Source: Ferdinandcohnia sp047238305 (GTDB lineage Bacteria > Bacillota > Bacilli > Bacillales > Bacillaceae_L). Taken from it: a stretch of DNA of 64,000 nucleotides. Position numbers and translations under genes: made by a program. Within the stretch, counting starts at the first letter, position 1, and each line of letters starts with the position of its first letter. The stretch covers positions 682,001 to 746,000 of the forward strand of contig NZ_JBDFMO010000001.1 in the NCBI RefSeq assembly GCF_047238305.1, read 5' to 3'. Below are positions 43,780 to 52,885 of this stretch, piece by piece. The notes under the pieces are model-generated. The model did no database searches and was not told the origin of the DNA. It saw nothing but the letters and a program-made list of their open reading frames with translations.

Positions 43780-44111
43780 TATTGCCGCTCCTTCGCCATG
43801 ATTTGAAGTTCTTTTTTCTCAAAGTTCACATGAATAACATAAAGGAATTCAAACTCTGAATCTTCAAATCTTGCGATCATGGTCCGGTCGATTCCTTTTC
43901 GATACCTGATTCGAATCCGTGTGGTAACTTCTACATTTTCTTGCTGTGCAGCAAACAATTCTCTCCCGCGAAGAGGTTCTATGGATGCCCAAACCTTTGC
44001 AACAGGGATGAAATCATCTAAAGGTTGTCCAGCTTCATCTACGTCAATTTCTGGATCTGGAGCGCGCAAAACGGTGATTCGCTTGTTAAGTCTACTCGCT
44101 AGACTTTTCAT
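43779..44111 (-). CDS. Phage head closure protein
   Basis: 110 residues. The beta-barrel pattern RITVLRAPDPE, VWASIEPLRGRELFAAQQ, and TTRIRIRYR with D near it is characteristic of SPP1 gp16-like closure proteins. Confidence 0.85.
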   Translation of the reverse strand: MKSLASRLNKRITVLRAPDPEIDVDEAGQPLDDFIPVAKVWASIEPLRGRELFAAQQENVEVTTRIRIRYRKGIDRTMIARFEDSEFEFLYVIHVNFEKKELQIMAKERQ

Positions 44112-44256
44112 CGATATAACCCTTTAATTCTGCAGCTCGTTTCTCATCTGCTTCGTAAGTATCCCCGATGTTATAAACTTCTTGAGTACTTTTGTCTCGG
44201 AAAGGGCTAATAACTTTATAAGTCATTTCCTCAACATCAACTTTCTTTTTAGCCAT
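44092..44256 (-). CDS. Small head-tail region protein (54 aa)
   Basis: A frame from MAKKKVDVEEMTYKV to DEKSSE with a good GGAGGTGA site. It overlaps both neighbours by 8 and 20 bases, which is typical of phage head operons. It resembles short phage proteins with a KOW-like beta fold, but no family is certain. Confidence 0.65.
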   Translation of the reverse strand: MAKKKVDVEEMTYKVISPFRDKSTQEVYNIGDTYEADEKRAAELKGYIDEKSSE

Positions 44257-44539
44257 CTACTGTCACCTCCGTCATATTTTGCAATTGAACCATCATAGAC
44301 TGAATGGAAAAACGCACTTTTTCACTTACCTTTGCTCCAATCAAGTCCCTGTTTTCATACCAATCTGTTACGAGGACTAGACAAAAGAGCCTGGCTTGAT
44401 TGTTTTTGCTGTCAAACTTCCTGCCAGTAGCATTCTTTAAATACTCTTCAGCAGCGTCGATTAAAAGACTGATAAGTGCATCCTCTTCGCTTCCATCGAT
44501 TCGGAGCCAGTTTTTAGTTTCTTGTAATTGAATAATCAT
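44249..44539 (-). CDS. Head-tail connector protein (gp6-like)
   Basis: 96 residues, helical. KNWLRIDGSEEDALISLL and the AEEYLKNATGR motif are characteristic of HK97 gp6-like connectors that form a ring under the portal. Confidence 0.87.
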   Translation of the reverse strand: MIIQLQETKNWLRIDGSEEDALISLLIDAAEEYLKNATGRKFDSKNNQARLFCLVLVTDWYENRDLIGAKVSEKVRFSIQSMMVQLQNMTEVTVDG

Positions 44540-44562
44540 CTAATCACCCTTTCAAAAGGGAA

Positions 44563-44580
44563 GAACGGCCGGAGCCGCTC
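44563..44580 (-). terminator. Hairpin after the major capsid gene
   Basis: GAACGGC and GCCGCTC pair around CGGA; on the minus strand it is followed by TTCCCTTTTG. It starts right after the capsid stop and may trim read-through. Confidence 0.55.
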
Positions 44581-44583
44581 TTA

Positions 44584-45702
44584 TTAAACTTCTGGAGTAA
44601 CATCAACTTCGCCGTAAACAAATGCCTCAGCATCGCGAGTTTTAACTTCTTCACGCTCAATTGCACGGAATAAAGTGCGGTCAGTTTCAAATGCGTCCAT
44701 AGCGGTATCTGATGCCATGATTTCGGTAGTTTGACGGTCAAATAATACAACAGCCTCTTTCAAGTCTCCAATAATAAATGGCGCCTTTGTCCCAGCAGTA
44801 TTGTCGCTCGGAAGGTCTTTGTTTGATACAACTACCACAGGAACTCCAAATAATTGTTTTCCTGTTGGAGATACTGCAGAAGGTTGTAGAAGGTAACTAC
44901 CCTGACCGTCCTTTTGAGTATCTAACCAGTTAAATCCATCTTGGTTTGTAGTTACTGTTGCTGTGTAACGGAAAGCTGGATCTAAAGTAACGTTTAATAC
45001 CTTTTTAATGCCATCAACATCAGTGATAGCTGTTTTTGCTTTTTTCTTAAGTTCCGCAAGAATTAATTGGTTACGAGTAACCCTTGATTCGTCTCCAATC
45101 CAACGGATTAAAGTTTGGCGAATAGCTGCGTCACTATCTTTCAGCAATTCATTTGTTAATGCGAAGAATCCAGCGTATTTTTTAACACTGTATGGTAGTT
45201 GGGTGAATTTCGGAGTTGCTTTTTCAGCGATCTTTCCACCTTCTGCAACTTCTGCGAATCCTGTTTGCTGTGAGCGTGTTTTGAAAACACGAGAACCGCT
45301 TAATGTATTTACAGGTTCAACGGTAACTAAAGTTTGAAGTGCGTCTTTACTTTCGCGCAATTCATTAATAGCGGTTTGGATATCTTGTGGAACTGTATAA
45401 CCTCCGTCTGTTCCACTACCTTCGCTCATAGCATTCTTAAACCGGGTGCGAACAGCGTTAATAAATTTCGTTGTAGGATCTTCTTGCGCCTTTGGTGCAA
45501 CGGGTTCAGGTTTTTTAGCTACCATAGCTGCCTTTTCATCTGCTTCAATTTTTTCCTGTACAGCAATTTTGGCTTGAAGGGTCTCTATTTCGTTATTAAT
45601 ATTTTGGATTTCTTCAAGAGTCGCCTCCTCGCTATTAAGTAGTGCCTTCGATTTATTGATTAAAGCTTGTAATTCTTGTTTCATTTCAACACTTTTTGGC
45701 AT
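44584..45702 (-). CDS. Major capsid protein, HK97 fold
   Basis: 372 residues. A coiled-coil delta domain (about 1-75) is followed by a Pro/Lys-rich linker and the HK97 shell domain starting near GTDGGYTVPQDIQ. ETDRTLFRAIEREE is close to the C-terminus. The delta domain acts as built-in scaffold and is removed by the protease encoded just upstream, whose frame overlaps by 17 bases. Confidence 0.9.
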   Translation of the reverse strand: MPKSVEMKQELQALINKSKALLNSEEATLEEIQNINNEIETLQAKIAVQEKIEADEKAAMVAKKPEPVAPKAQEDPTTKFINAVRTRFKNAMSEGSGTDGGYTVPQDIQTAINELRESKDALQTLVTVEPVNTLSGSRVFKTRSQQTGFAEVAEGGKIAEKATPKFTQLPYSVKKYAGFFALTNELLKDSDAAIRQTLIRWIGDESRVTRNQLILAELKKKAKTAITDVDGIKKVLNVTLDPAFRYTATVTTNQDGFNWLDTQKDGQGSYLLQPSAVSPTGKQLFGVPVVVVSNKDLPSDNTAGTKAPFIIGDLKEAVVLFDRQTTEIMASDTAMDAFETDRTLFRAIEREEVKTRDAEAFVYGEVDVTPEV

Positions 45703-46423
45703 ATTTATAGCCTCCTAAAATAGTATTTTTTAATTTTGCTTTAGCAAATTCTAGATCAGTATTAAGATTGTCATCTCCAGTTAACGGGATGTGATCATCA
45801 ACATTTTTATCCAGCAGTTTGTCCTTCATATTTTTCATTTTGCTGATGATTTCAGGTGAGATCATGCCCGATTGATCACTTGCAACCAATCGATTTTCAT
45901 TCTCAAACAAGATTTCATCAACAAAGCCCATTTTTTTAGCTTGTTGAGCATTCAACCAAGTTTCTTTGTTCATCAAATCCAGTAATTCTTCTTGGGACAA
46001 ACCTGTTTTTAAAATATATGCATTCGCGATTGACTTGTTGAAGTTTTCGAGTACGTTTGCTTCATGTTGCAATGTTCTATAATCTCCTCTAGCGCCGCCA
46101 GAAACGTTATGAATCATTATTTGCCCAGTTGGTGCAATACGTACTGTATCGCCAGCCATTGCAATTACAGATGCGGCAGAAGCTGCCATGCCCACAACAT
46201 CTGTTGTGACACGACCTTTGTAGTTTTTTAATAAGTAATAAATCTCACTCCCCTCATCAACATATCCGCCAGGACTATTAATCTGAACTTCAATTGGTGA
46301 TCCATCTGTTGGAAGTTCGTTTTCAACATCTGAGGATGTAGTTGAATCATAATCAAACCAATCATAAATCCATTTAACATCCCGTGATACGATGGGTCCT
46401 TTTATTTTGATTGTCTTTGGCAT
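45686..46423 (-). CDS. Head maturation protease, ClpP-like
   Basis: 245 residues. INSPGG (48-53) is the oxyanion-side motif. The nucleophile is Ser82 in GMAASAAS, and His105 lies in MIHNVS. It cleaves the capsid delta domain during head maturation. The last about 60 residues are a charged tail. Confidence 0.88.
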   Translation of the reverse strand: MPKTIKIKGPIVSRDVKWIYDWFDYDSTTSSDVENELPTDGSPIEVQINSPGGYVDEGSEIYYLLKNYKGRVTTDVVGMAASAASVIAMAGDTVRIAPTGQIMIHNVSGGARGDYRTLQHEANVLENFNKSIANAYILKTGLSQEELLDLMNKETWLNAQQAKKMGFVDEILFENENRLVASDQSGMISPEIISKMKNMKDKLLDKNVDDHIPLTGDDNLNTDLEFAKAKLKNTILGGYKYAKKC

Positions 46424-46425
46424 TT

Positions 46426-47658
46426 TTAATCACCTCCTCCGCCATACTGTTTACCAACATCAGTAATAGGGATGTAGTTTCCATTGGCATATAAATCATC
46501 GCCGCCATCTTTTGATGGCAGATCTAAATAACCCCTAGCTTCGTTAGGAGTGTAGATCATGTTATTTACACCTTTCGATAATGCCTCCATTTGCGATTTA
46601 ATATCTGCTCGGAGGATAACACCCACGTTAAACTTCCAAAAATAGCCCAATTCAATGAGATTCTCACTCAACGTCTTAAATGTGATTTCTTCTTCATACT
46701 GCTTTAAAGGAAAAAGAAGCGTATCAACATAAAAAGCCAAGTTTTGCGCCTCTGCTGAAGCATAACTTGACTTTTCATAATCATTTATTTGATTTGGTTT
46801 GATACCAAAAGCGGCCGCAATTTGTAAGGCGCTGTACTTTTTTAACTCGAAGAACTGCGAGTCTGTGAGTTTAATATTCAAAGGGACTAATTTCATTCCC
46901 AATGGCACCGGGATGATTTTACCTGCATTTTTAGAACCATTCGCAAACTCTTCAAAGCCTTTAACCAATCTCTCTTTTGCTGTACTGTCTAGGTCGCCAG
47001 TGTATTCAAGAACAGCCTTTCCGGTTAATCCAGTTTTATAGAGGTTGTTCATAAATTTTTGACTTTCAAGAGCCCCCTCCACAGTGCTTTTTAGGATTTC
47101 CCTAACGGGCATACCACTAATTCCATCGAATGTCATAGAGGTTTTAAAGTGCATAACCTCTCTATCGCTGAATACATACTGTTTTCCCGTTCGGCTATCA
47201 TTGTACTGGTAATATAGCTTGTCTTTATCTCCGAAAACACCTGCATCATCAAAGACCAATTGAACATCTTTACTGGGCATAATCCACAAATCTTTTAGCC
47301 GAGGACCTTCATATCTGCACCAAACATAAGCATTACCGTAATGGTTTCGGTTCATTTCCACCGTAGACCAAAAAACTGCACTTGTCATGTATGGGTTCGG
47401 TCTTAATCTTAATATGTTGAACATATCAGACTTATCACTTTTGACGATGCCCTTGTCTGTGCTTTGATACATTTTCAAAGGCAGCTTACCCATACTTTCG
47501 GCCATGATCTTCATACAGGCGAAATAAGTTGCTTCGGATAATTTATCCCTCGGTGTGTCCGGATCTATTCCCAACCATTGCAAAAGCAGTGGGTTGTTCA
47601 TATCAATGGTTTCATTTTTAATTTTTCTTTTTAAAAAACCAAACATTTTCCAAGCCAA
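46426..47658 (-). CDS. Portal protein, HK97 family
   Basis: 410 residues. YFACMKIMAESMGKLPLKMY, NAYVWCRYEGPRLKDLWIMP and AAFGIKPNQINDYE are typical of the SPP1/HK97-type portal. It forms the dodecameric DNA entry ring. It is 13 bases from the terminase gene. Confidence 0.9.
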   Translation of the reverse strand: MAWKMFGFLKRKIKNETIDMNNPLLLQWLGIDPDTPRDKLSEATYFACMKIMAESMGKLPLKMYQSTDKGIVKSDKSDMFNILRLRPNPYMTSAVFWSTVEMNRNHYGNAYVWCRYEGPRLKDLWIMPSKDVQLVFDDAGVFGDKDKLYYQYNDSRTGKQYVFSDREVMHFKTSMTFDGISGMPVREILKSTVEGALESQKFMNNLYKTGLTGKAVLEYTGDLDSTAKERLVKGFEEFANGSKNAGKIIPVPLGMKLVPLNIKLTDSQFFELKKYSALQIAAAFGIKPNQINDYEKSSYASAEAQNLAFYVDTLLFPLKQYEEEITFKTLSENLIELGYFWKFNVGVILRADIKSQMEALSKGVNNMIYTPNEARGYLDLPSKDGGDDLYANGNYIPITDVGKQYGGGGD

Positions 47659-47671
47659 GTTTTCACCTCCC

Positions 47672-49273
47672 TCACCATCCCATCATTTTGAGATAATCTT
47701 CAGTAGCTTCTGTTAAATCAACTAGCGAAATTTCTTCAAACAGCATCGCTGTGGCCATGGCATTAATTAATGCGACGGTGACGTCAATTCTGTCTTTCGA
47801 CTTGTTTTTCATAGGTTTAATGTTTTCATTTCCATCCACTGCAACGACCACATTCCCCCAGCACCACCGAGCAAGTGGATTTACTTCGTGTGACATTAAC
47901 CCTCTTTTCATTAGTTGTTCGATCATCTTCATGGCAGGACTCATATTTGCCATGTTTTGATGTACCTCGACCACATTTATGCCCCCGCGCATGAGTCTTT
48001 GTGTTAACATCCGACTATTCCACGGGTCCGTTCCTAGGGTGTGTATGTCATACTGCTTATTAGCTCCAAGAATCCTAGCTTCTACAAAGTCATAATCAAC
48101 TACATCTCCTGGTGTGGCATATAAGAATTTTTGATTTACCCATTTGTCATACGGAACTCCATCTCTTTTAACGCGTTCTTTCATGTTATCCTCCGGGATC
48201 CATGCTTCTTGAATGAATCTCCAATCCGGGATACCTTCTTGAGGAGGGAAGAGATATACAGCTCCCGTGATGTCTGTTGTACTGGAGAGGTCGAGGCCTG
48301 GGTAACACTTTTTACCAACTAGCTCTGAAATATCCCACTTTTTCTTTATGTGGTCTGAATCCTGGTTTGTCTTATCCCACAACGTTAAAGGCTGCCAGCC
48401 TATTCGTTTCAACGATACCCATTGATTTAAACGGAGCCAACGAAAAAGGCGTTCGCTTGCTTCGCTATTGCGAGCTGCTAACGCCTCTTGTCTTACTGAT
48501 TCTATGCTTATGGTGTGCCCAAGCGATGGGTTTGCTTCAAACCACACCTTTTCATCAAATATGTCCGCCTCCTCGGAGGCTCCAAAAATTTTGACATACC
48601 AATGAGGATCTTCTAACTCCCCGTCGCGAATCTTTGCCGCTTGTTCATGGATTTCCCAACCGATGGAGTTTCGATCGGGGTCATTCCCTGCTGTTGTGAT
48701 TACCCACCACAAAGGTTCTTTACGTGCTGCACCTGCTCCAAACGTCATTACATCCCATAATTCACGATTTGGTTGCGCGTGCAATTCATCAAATATGACC
48801 ACTGTTGGGTTTATTCCGTGTTTGGAATAAGCTTCTGCGGAAAGAACTTTTAAGATTGTTCCCGTTTCAATGTTCAGTATTTCTTTCCGACTGTCTGTGA
48901 CCTTTAGGATTTTTGCAAGTTCCTCATCCTGGTCAATCATTGCAACTGCTGCCTTGTAAACTAAACTTGCCTGGGCCCTATCTGCGGCACAACAATATAT
49001 TTGACCCATTGGTCCGTCACACGTTAAGTGATAAAGACCTAGACCTGCAATGAGAGTAGTCTTGCCGTTTTTCTTTGGTACTTCAAGGTAAGCATACCTG
49101 TATTGGCGATACCCTTCCTCGTTTACCGTACCGTAGACATCCCATATGACGTTATGCTGCCAGTCTAAAAGCAAAAACGGCTGACCGTAAAAATCGTCAA
49201 CCGCTTTTAGCATTTGCAAAAATTCAATTGGTTCCAGGGCTCTGTTCTTGTCTAGCCTAGCCACTTGATCCAC
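47672..49273 (-). CDS. Terminase large subunit
   Basis: 533 residues. The ATPase motif PKKNGKT is at residues 66-72 and the Walker B VVIFDELHA near 158-166. The RNase H-like nuclease starts at GLDLSSTTD. It packages and cuts DNA. The GTG start overlaps the small subunit by 17 bases. It is of the Terminase_1 type paired with P27 small subunits and an HNH protein. Confidence 0.9.
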   Translation of the reverse strand: MDQVARLDKNRALEPIEFLQMLKAVDDFYGQPFLLLDWQHNVIWDVYGTVNEEGYRQYRYAYLEVPKKNGKTTLIAGLGLYHLTCDGPMGQIYCCAADRAQASLVYKAAVAMIDQDEELAKILKVTDSRKEILNIETGTILKVLSAEAYSKHGINPTVVIFDELHAQPNRELWDVMTFGAGAARKEPLWWVITTAGNDPDRNSIGWEIHEQAAKIRDGELEDPHWYVKIFGASEEADIFDEKVWFEANPSLGHTISIESVRQEALAARNSEASERLFRWLRLNQWVSLKRIGWQPLTLWDKTNQDSDHIKKKWDISELVGKKCYPGLDLSSTTDITGAVYLFPPQEGIPDWRFIQEAWIPEDNMKERVKRDGVPYDKWVNQKFLYATPGDVVDYDFVEARILGANKQYDIHTLGTDPWNSRMLTQRLMRGGINVVEVHQNMANMSPAMKMIEQLMKRGLMSHEVNPLARWCWGNVVVAVDGNENIKPMKNKSKDRIDVTVALINAMATAMLFEEISLVDLTEATEDYLKMMGW

Positions 49274-49742
49274 GTCTTTTCAGGAATTCGGCCATCGCAG
49301 ATGGCTTTTCTTTCTCAGGTGGGGCTTTTGGGATAGCTTTGACCCGTGCTGTTGGATTTAGGAAAAGCCGATCCTCGAGTTTTAGAAGAGCGTCTCTTGT
49401 TTTGTTTATCGCTTTGAATAGATCTATTTTTTCACCATCATGTTTTGTTTTCACTATCATTTCCTGCATAGCATTTTCCTGACTAACCAGCATGCAATAG
49501 CGGTTAATGATTTGTTCATCCAGACCGTCTACATATTCTATTTTCTTGTAAAGCTTTTTCAATCTCAAAAATTCTTTATGGGCAACAGGATCTGCTTTCA
49601 CGACAGGTGACTCTTTGAAGTTCGTTCCTGTGTAAAGTGCCTTCTCCATTTTCTCCCGATGTTCAAGTTCAGCTTTTGTCCTTCTGTCCTTGTTTCCTTC
49701 AAGTTTGATAAGTTGGACTGGTTTACTTGGTCTTCCTGCCAT
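49257..49742 (-). CDS. Terminase small subunit, P27 family
   Basis: 161 residues. MAGRPSKPVQLIKLEGNKDRRT is the family start, followed by two helical bundles with DGLDEQIINRYCML. It recognises the packaging site. GGAGG is upstream. Confidence 0.87.
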   Translation of the reverse strand: MAGRPSKPVQLIKLEGNKDRRTKAELEHREKMEKALYTGTNFKESPVVKADPVAHKEFLRLKKLYKKIEYVDGLDEQIINRYCMLVSQENAMQEMIVKTKHDGEKIDLFKAINKTRDALLKLEDRLFLNPTARVKAIPKAPPEKEKPSAMAEFLKRRGSSG

Positions 49743-49784
49743 AAAAGTTTCACCTCCTAAAAAATTTCATTTTGCGAAAAAAAT

Positions 49785-49845
49785 TCACGTGGATGGGGGC
49801 GAGCGGTCAGCGTAGACCCTTAAAAAACTTTTTCAGGGGCCCCTA
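49785..49845. other. Possible cos/packaging region
   Basis: The 175-base gap between HNH and TerS holds GGGGGCGAGCGGTC, then AAAAAACTTTTT and the palindrome GGGGCCCC (49836-49843), much richer in G and C than its surroundings. Phages with HNH-TerS-TerL order usually have cos here. The cut position cannot be read. Confidence 0.4.
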
Positions 49846-49917
49846 TGTCCTAATTGTTTTTGTTGTTTATACATTTAACACAATTCACTTCTAAGCTTGT
49901 CCATTCTTTCTAATGTC

Positions 49918-50316
49918 TCACTTTATCAGCCCTTTGTATTTTATCTTATCCTCTGCGGTCTTAACCGCGTGGCACTGATTACATAAGGACTGTAGGTTAT
50001 CGAGATACACTCGTAAATGCCATGCAATTTTTATCGGTATGATGTGGTCTACCATTTCCGCAAAGGTTATCAACTTACGTTGTAGGCAGTGCACACAAAG
50101 TCCCTTATCTCGTCTCAGTGCTTGTTCCCTTGCTTTCTCCCACTCCTTACTTTTATAAAAAGCATCCGATTTTTTATCACGTTTGTATTTGTCATAATAC
50201 CTATCTCGTTCACGTTTTGATATATTGACTAAATCTTTATGCTCCTCGCAGTACCTTTCGGATGTAAGCTTATTACAAGCAGGTGAATTACATGGCTTTA
50301 ACGGCTTACTTGGCAA
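49918..50316 (-). CDS. HNH endonuclease
   Basis: 132 residues. Zinc cysteines come first (CNSPACN, then RYCEEH). The HNH core is CVHCLQRK, MVDHIIPI, DNLQSLCNQCHAVKT, with the catalytic His in VDH. In HK97-like phages this protein works with terminase in DNA cutting at cos. Confidence 0.9.
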   Translation of the reverse strand: MPSKPLKPCNSPACNKLTSERYCEEHKDLVNISKRERDRYYDKYKRDKKSDAFYKSKEWEKAREQALRRDKGLCVHCLQRKLITFAEMVDHIIPIKIAWHLRVYLDNLQSLCNQCHAVKTAEDKIKYKGLIK

Positions 50317-50335
50317 CTTTCACACCTCTGTATGG

Positions 50336-50372
50336 AAAAAGCGCCAACACTTTTGATAGTATTGGCGCTTTT
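50336..50372. terminator. Terminator upstream of the HNH gene
   Basis: AAAAGCGCCAA and TTGGCGCTTTT form a perfect stem with a 13-base loop. It separates the early/middle from the late operon, so the late promoter should lie between it and the HNH start, or read-through occurs. Confidence 0.8.
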
Positions 50373-50431
50373 ACAATTTTCTCACACTATCATAATAACA
50401 CATAAATACTTCGCTTTTTTTCAACATTTTT

Positions 50432-50962
50432 TTAACGTGGGTTAACCCCAGTTATATCAAGGGCTACAACCCCAAATAGAAGAACTGATATGTCGTTAAT
50501 TGCAAGCTTTGTATCTCGGTAAATTGTACCCTGTTCAACATTGTACAGCTCGCATAATCCTTGTACAGTGATTCGATTTTCACTAAGATACCTGTGATAA
50601 ATCACCTTGTACCTTCGTTGCTCTTCTTCGGTCCCATACTCGCAGTCAGCTTCGTAGTGTTTAAGCATCCTTTCAAAATGCCTCATCATTTTCGCGGTTT
50701 TAAGCCTGTATTTCATCAAACTTTCTAGAGTCAATTCCTCTAAGTTAAATATTGTATGCGCATATTCCTCATTCTGCTGGTCAATATCATCGCAATGGTC
50801 TCTTAATCTATCGTAATTTTCTAAAAGCAACTTGGTGTTTCTTAAACGCCAGTCCTTTTCTTGTTTTTGAAGCTTTTTTTGTTGAGTAGAGATCTGCTTT
50901 ATAACTTCTTGAGTAATGATCTCAAGTTGATTTTTAGTAAGGCGGAATTTAGTGTTACTCAT
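50432..50962 (-). CDS. Late gene regulator, ArpU/RinA-like
   Basis: 176 residues, highly helical. The C-terminal 45 residues (ITVQGLCELYNVEQGTIYRD and on) are a sigma-70 region 4-like helix-turn-helix, as in ArpU/RinA activators. It is the last gene before the terminator and the late operon, the usual place of a late activator. The target promoter is not evident. Confidence 0.7.
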   Translation of the reverse strand: MSNTKFRLTKNQLEIITQEVIKQISTQQKKLQKQEKDWRLRNTKLLLENYDRLRDHCDDIDQQNEEYAHTIFNLEELTLESLMKYRLKTAKMMRHFERMLKHYEADCEYGTEEEQRRYKVIYHRYLSENRITVQGLCELYNVEQGTIYRDTKLAINDISVLLFGVVALDITGVNPR

Positions 50963-51059
50963 CGTCTTTCCTCCTGTTTTTTCCTATCTCGCTGATAAAG
51001 CCAAACATAATAACTAACCAAAGTGTTGTCCACCATGGATTTGCATATATAACTTCCAT
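50955..51059 (-). CDS. 34-residue phage membrane peptide
   Basis: MEVIYANPWWTTLWLVIMFG has one hydrophobic segment and a basic tail. Its stop overlaps the start of the late regulator. A GGTGAAGAA site is upstream. Confidence 0.5.
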   Translation of the reverse strand: MEVIYANPWWTTLWLVIMFGFISEIGKNRRKDDE

Positions 51060-51100
51060 TTCTTCACCTACCTATTTCACTAATTTTTCGGATTGCGACA

Positions 51101-51304
51101 TTACATCCCTTGTTTGAAACGTCTGAAATGGTATTCTTCCATACCATCACTCACAGGTTGGTTTAGGTCAAATCCAGTCATTACATCTACAAAACGTTTA
51201 GCACTAATCCAAGCATTACTGCCTTTCTTACCTTCTGCTTCCAACTTGGATAATCGCTGTTCGTATGTCGATTTCATACCTTTCCACATTGACTCATAGT
51301 TCAT
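51101..51304 (-). CDS. Phage protein of unknown function (67 aa)
   Basis: Starts MNYESMWKGMKSTYEQRLSK, with an N-terminal helix like those of small phage coiled-coil proteins, and GGGGAG upstream. It fits the tight row of small middle genes. Confidence 0.6.
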   Translation of the reverse strand: MNYESMWKGMKSTYEQRLSKLEAEGKKGSNAWISAKRFVDVMTGFDLNQPVSDGMEEYHFRRFKQGM

Positions 51305-51336
51305 TTATTCTTCTCCCCTTTATGTCGCAATTTCGT

Positions 51337-51621
51337 TCATTTCCCCATCTTTTCGAGTAAAAGGTTATATTCCCTTTCTAGGTTCCTATGATGGATTTTT
51401 AATCGTTCGTATTGCTCGACTACTTCTAAGCGCTTATCCGCTTTGTGCTTTGCTTGCTGATATTTTTTGTTCAATTCATTGATGGTGTTCTTTTGATTGT
51501 TCATCTTCTGGACAGTATTGATATACATTTTTGCAAATGCTTTAACAATCGGCACAAGCTTTGTTGTAGATACAGTCTTTTGATTTGCGATAATTGTGTT
51601 TATTTGATCAATAGGATTCAT
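51337..51621 (-). CDS. Coiled-coil phage protein (94 aa)
   Basis: The ATG at 51621 is chosen because the frame upstream overlaps the Cys-rich gene, whose stop lies five bases earlier. MNPIDQINTIIANQK leads into a long coiled coil (NNQKNTINELNKKYQQAKHK). No family recognised. Confidence 0.55.
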   Translation of the reverse strand: MNPIDQINTIIANQKTVSTTKLVPIVKAFAKMYINTVQKMNNQKNTINELNKKYQQAKHKADKRLEVVEQYERLKIHHRNLEREYNLLLEKMGK

Positions 51622-51625
51622 TTCT

Positions 51626-51856
51626 TCATCGCACCCTTCTTGCCTTACCTTTACGATTACCACAGGATTTGTCTTTTCTTCCACTCCGGTCATTCCTTAC
51701 CTTAGGAATCTCCGAACCTCCTAATCTATTGCATTCAAGTCCATAACGTGAAGAACAATGTTTGTAAAGAGAGCAACGTCTACACGCATACTCTCCGTCT
51801 TCAACTCTCATCCATTCTGGCCTACTATCAACAATAGAGACTTGATTCAAAACCAT
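51626..51856 (-). CDS. Cysteine-rich phage protein (76 aa)
   Basis: CRRCSLYKHCSSRYGLEC contains four cysteines in a spacing suited to zinc or an Fe-S cluster. The tail is very basic (SGRKDKSCGNRKGKARR), suggesting nucleic acid binding. Function unknown. Confidence 0.55.
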   Translation of the reverse strand: MVLNQVSIVDSRPEWMRVEDGEYACRRCSLYKHCSSRYGLECNRLGGSEIPKVRNDRSGRKDKSCGNRKGKARRVR

Positions 51857-52050
51857 TTGTTCGAATCACTTTCCGCATTGATGTCACGAAATTCTTGCAA
51901 AGCAAGTAGCATTACTAGTTCGCGATATTGTAATTCATAAATATCAACACCATCACGATTTTGCCTAACTCCTAGTCCCTCTAAGCGGTCAATTACATTT
52001 TTCTGTTTCATTTCTTGGTGAGCCTTAACTGAGTTGTATAAGATACCCAT
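51847..52050 (-). CDS. Phage protein of unknown function (67 aa)
   Basis: Helical (MGILYNSVKAHQEMKQKNVI, then YRELVMLLALQEFRDI). GAGGTGAAGCA is upstream. It overlaps the next gene by 10 bases. Confidence 0.6.
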   Translation of the reverse strand: MGILYNSVKAHQEMKQKNVIDRLEGLGVRQNRDGVDIYELQYRELVMLLALQEFRDINAESDSNKWF

Positions 52051-52066
52051 TGCTTCACCTCATTTT

Positions 52067-52189
52067 TTATATTTTTTCAACTTTTACCTGATAGAGCTCT
52101 TCTAGTTCAGCATTCGTCATTTTTTCTAAAGCCTCTTCGGAATATCTTGTATTCATCATAATTTGAAAAATCATTGACTCACGATCCAT
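52067..52189 (-). CDS. BH0509-like small protein (40 aa)
   Basis: MDRESMIFQIMMNTRYSEEA then LEKMTNAELEELYQ. The second part resembles short Firmicute proteins of the BH0509 type with a repeated L-x2-M-x-D-E-L pattern. It overlaps the upstream gene by 11 bases. Function unknown. Confidence 0.55.
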   Translation of the reverse strand: MDRESMIFQIMMNTRYSEEALEKMTNAELEELYQVKVEKI

Positions 52190-52412
52190 TTGAATTCCCC
52201 TTTGCATTCTCATAAACATCCATAAGCCACATGTATAACATGACTGTTTGTGCTTGTACCAATGGATTGTTATTGTACTTATTGCTTAACTCACCTAGAG
52301 AAGTAGCAACCCATCGCCAGAAGACCTCGCTATCCAATCCGTGTCTCATAGCATACTTGTTGCAGTTGTTAATCCAATCAGCTATTTCAGCAAAAAACAC
52401 TTTGTAATCCAT
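52179..52412 (-). CDS. Phage protein of unknown function (77 aa)
   Basis: The ATG at 52412 overlaps the RusA stop region and follows GAGGCGAT. It is helical with many aromatic residues (WINNCNKYAMRHGLDSEVFW). No family recognised. Confidence 0.6.
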   Translation of the reverse strand: MDYKVFFAEIADWINNCNKYAMRHGLDSEVFWRWVATSLGELSNKYNNNPLVQAQTVMLYMWLMDVYENAKGNSNGS

Positions 52413-52885
52413 CAAATCGCCTCGATTCGAATATAGATACCTGGAACCTTTGCCCAAAACTTTTCGGTTATCTCAGAAACTACAAGCGCATCATCTTCCC
52501 AATATCCACTAGTAGTCATGCAATCTTTTAACAATTTTTGTAGATTATCCGTATCAGGTCTTGTGTGTTTGTATTGACCATCTTTACGATTTCCTGTTAT
52601 CGGAAAGCACCACTTCGTAATCATCCTTATTGGACCTGTATATTTTTCTAATGGAACATGTTGACCAAGGTGAGCCATCAATTTCGCTCGAGCTGCTTTT
52701 AAGTCCTCTGGTTCATAAAACACTGGCTTGCCGTTTCGAACTGTTACTTGCTTTTGCTGATGAGTAGTAGTTGGTGGAACCATCGGCATAAAGAATTCAA
52801 TCATGCCTAAATCGCTGTAATCCTCATAAATATCTTCACCAGTATCGACAGCAATAAGTTCATGCAAATGTTCAGGATAACTCAT
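52412..52885 (-). CDS. RusA-family Holliday junction resolvase
   Basis: 157 residues. The conserved end KHTRPDTDNLQKLLKDCM and GYWEDDALV carries the acidic active-site residues of RusA. It resolves branched DNA made by replication and recombination. Confidence 0.88.
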   Translation of the reverse strand: MSYPEHLHELIAVDTGEDIYEDYSDLGMIEFFMPMVPPTTTHQQKQVTVRNGKPVFYEPEDLKAARAKLMAHLGQHVPLEKYTGPIRMITKWCFPITGNRKDGQYKHTRPDTDNLQKLLKDCMTTSGYWEDDALVVSEITEKFWAKVPGIYIRIEAI

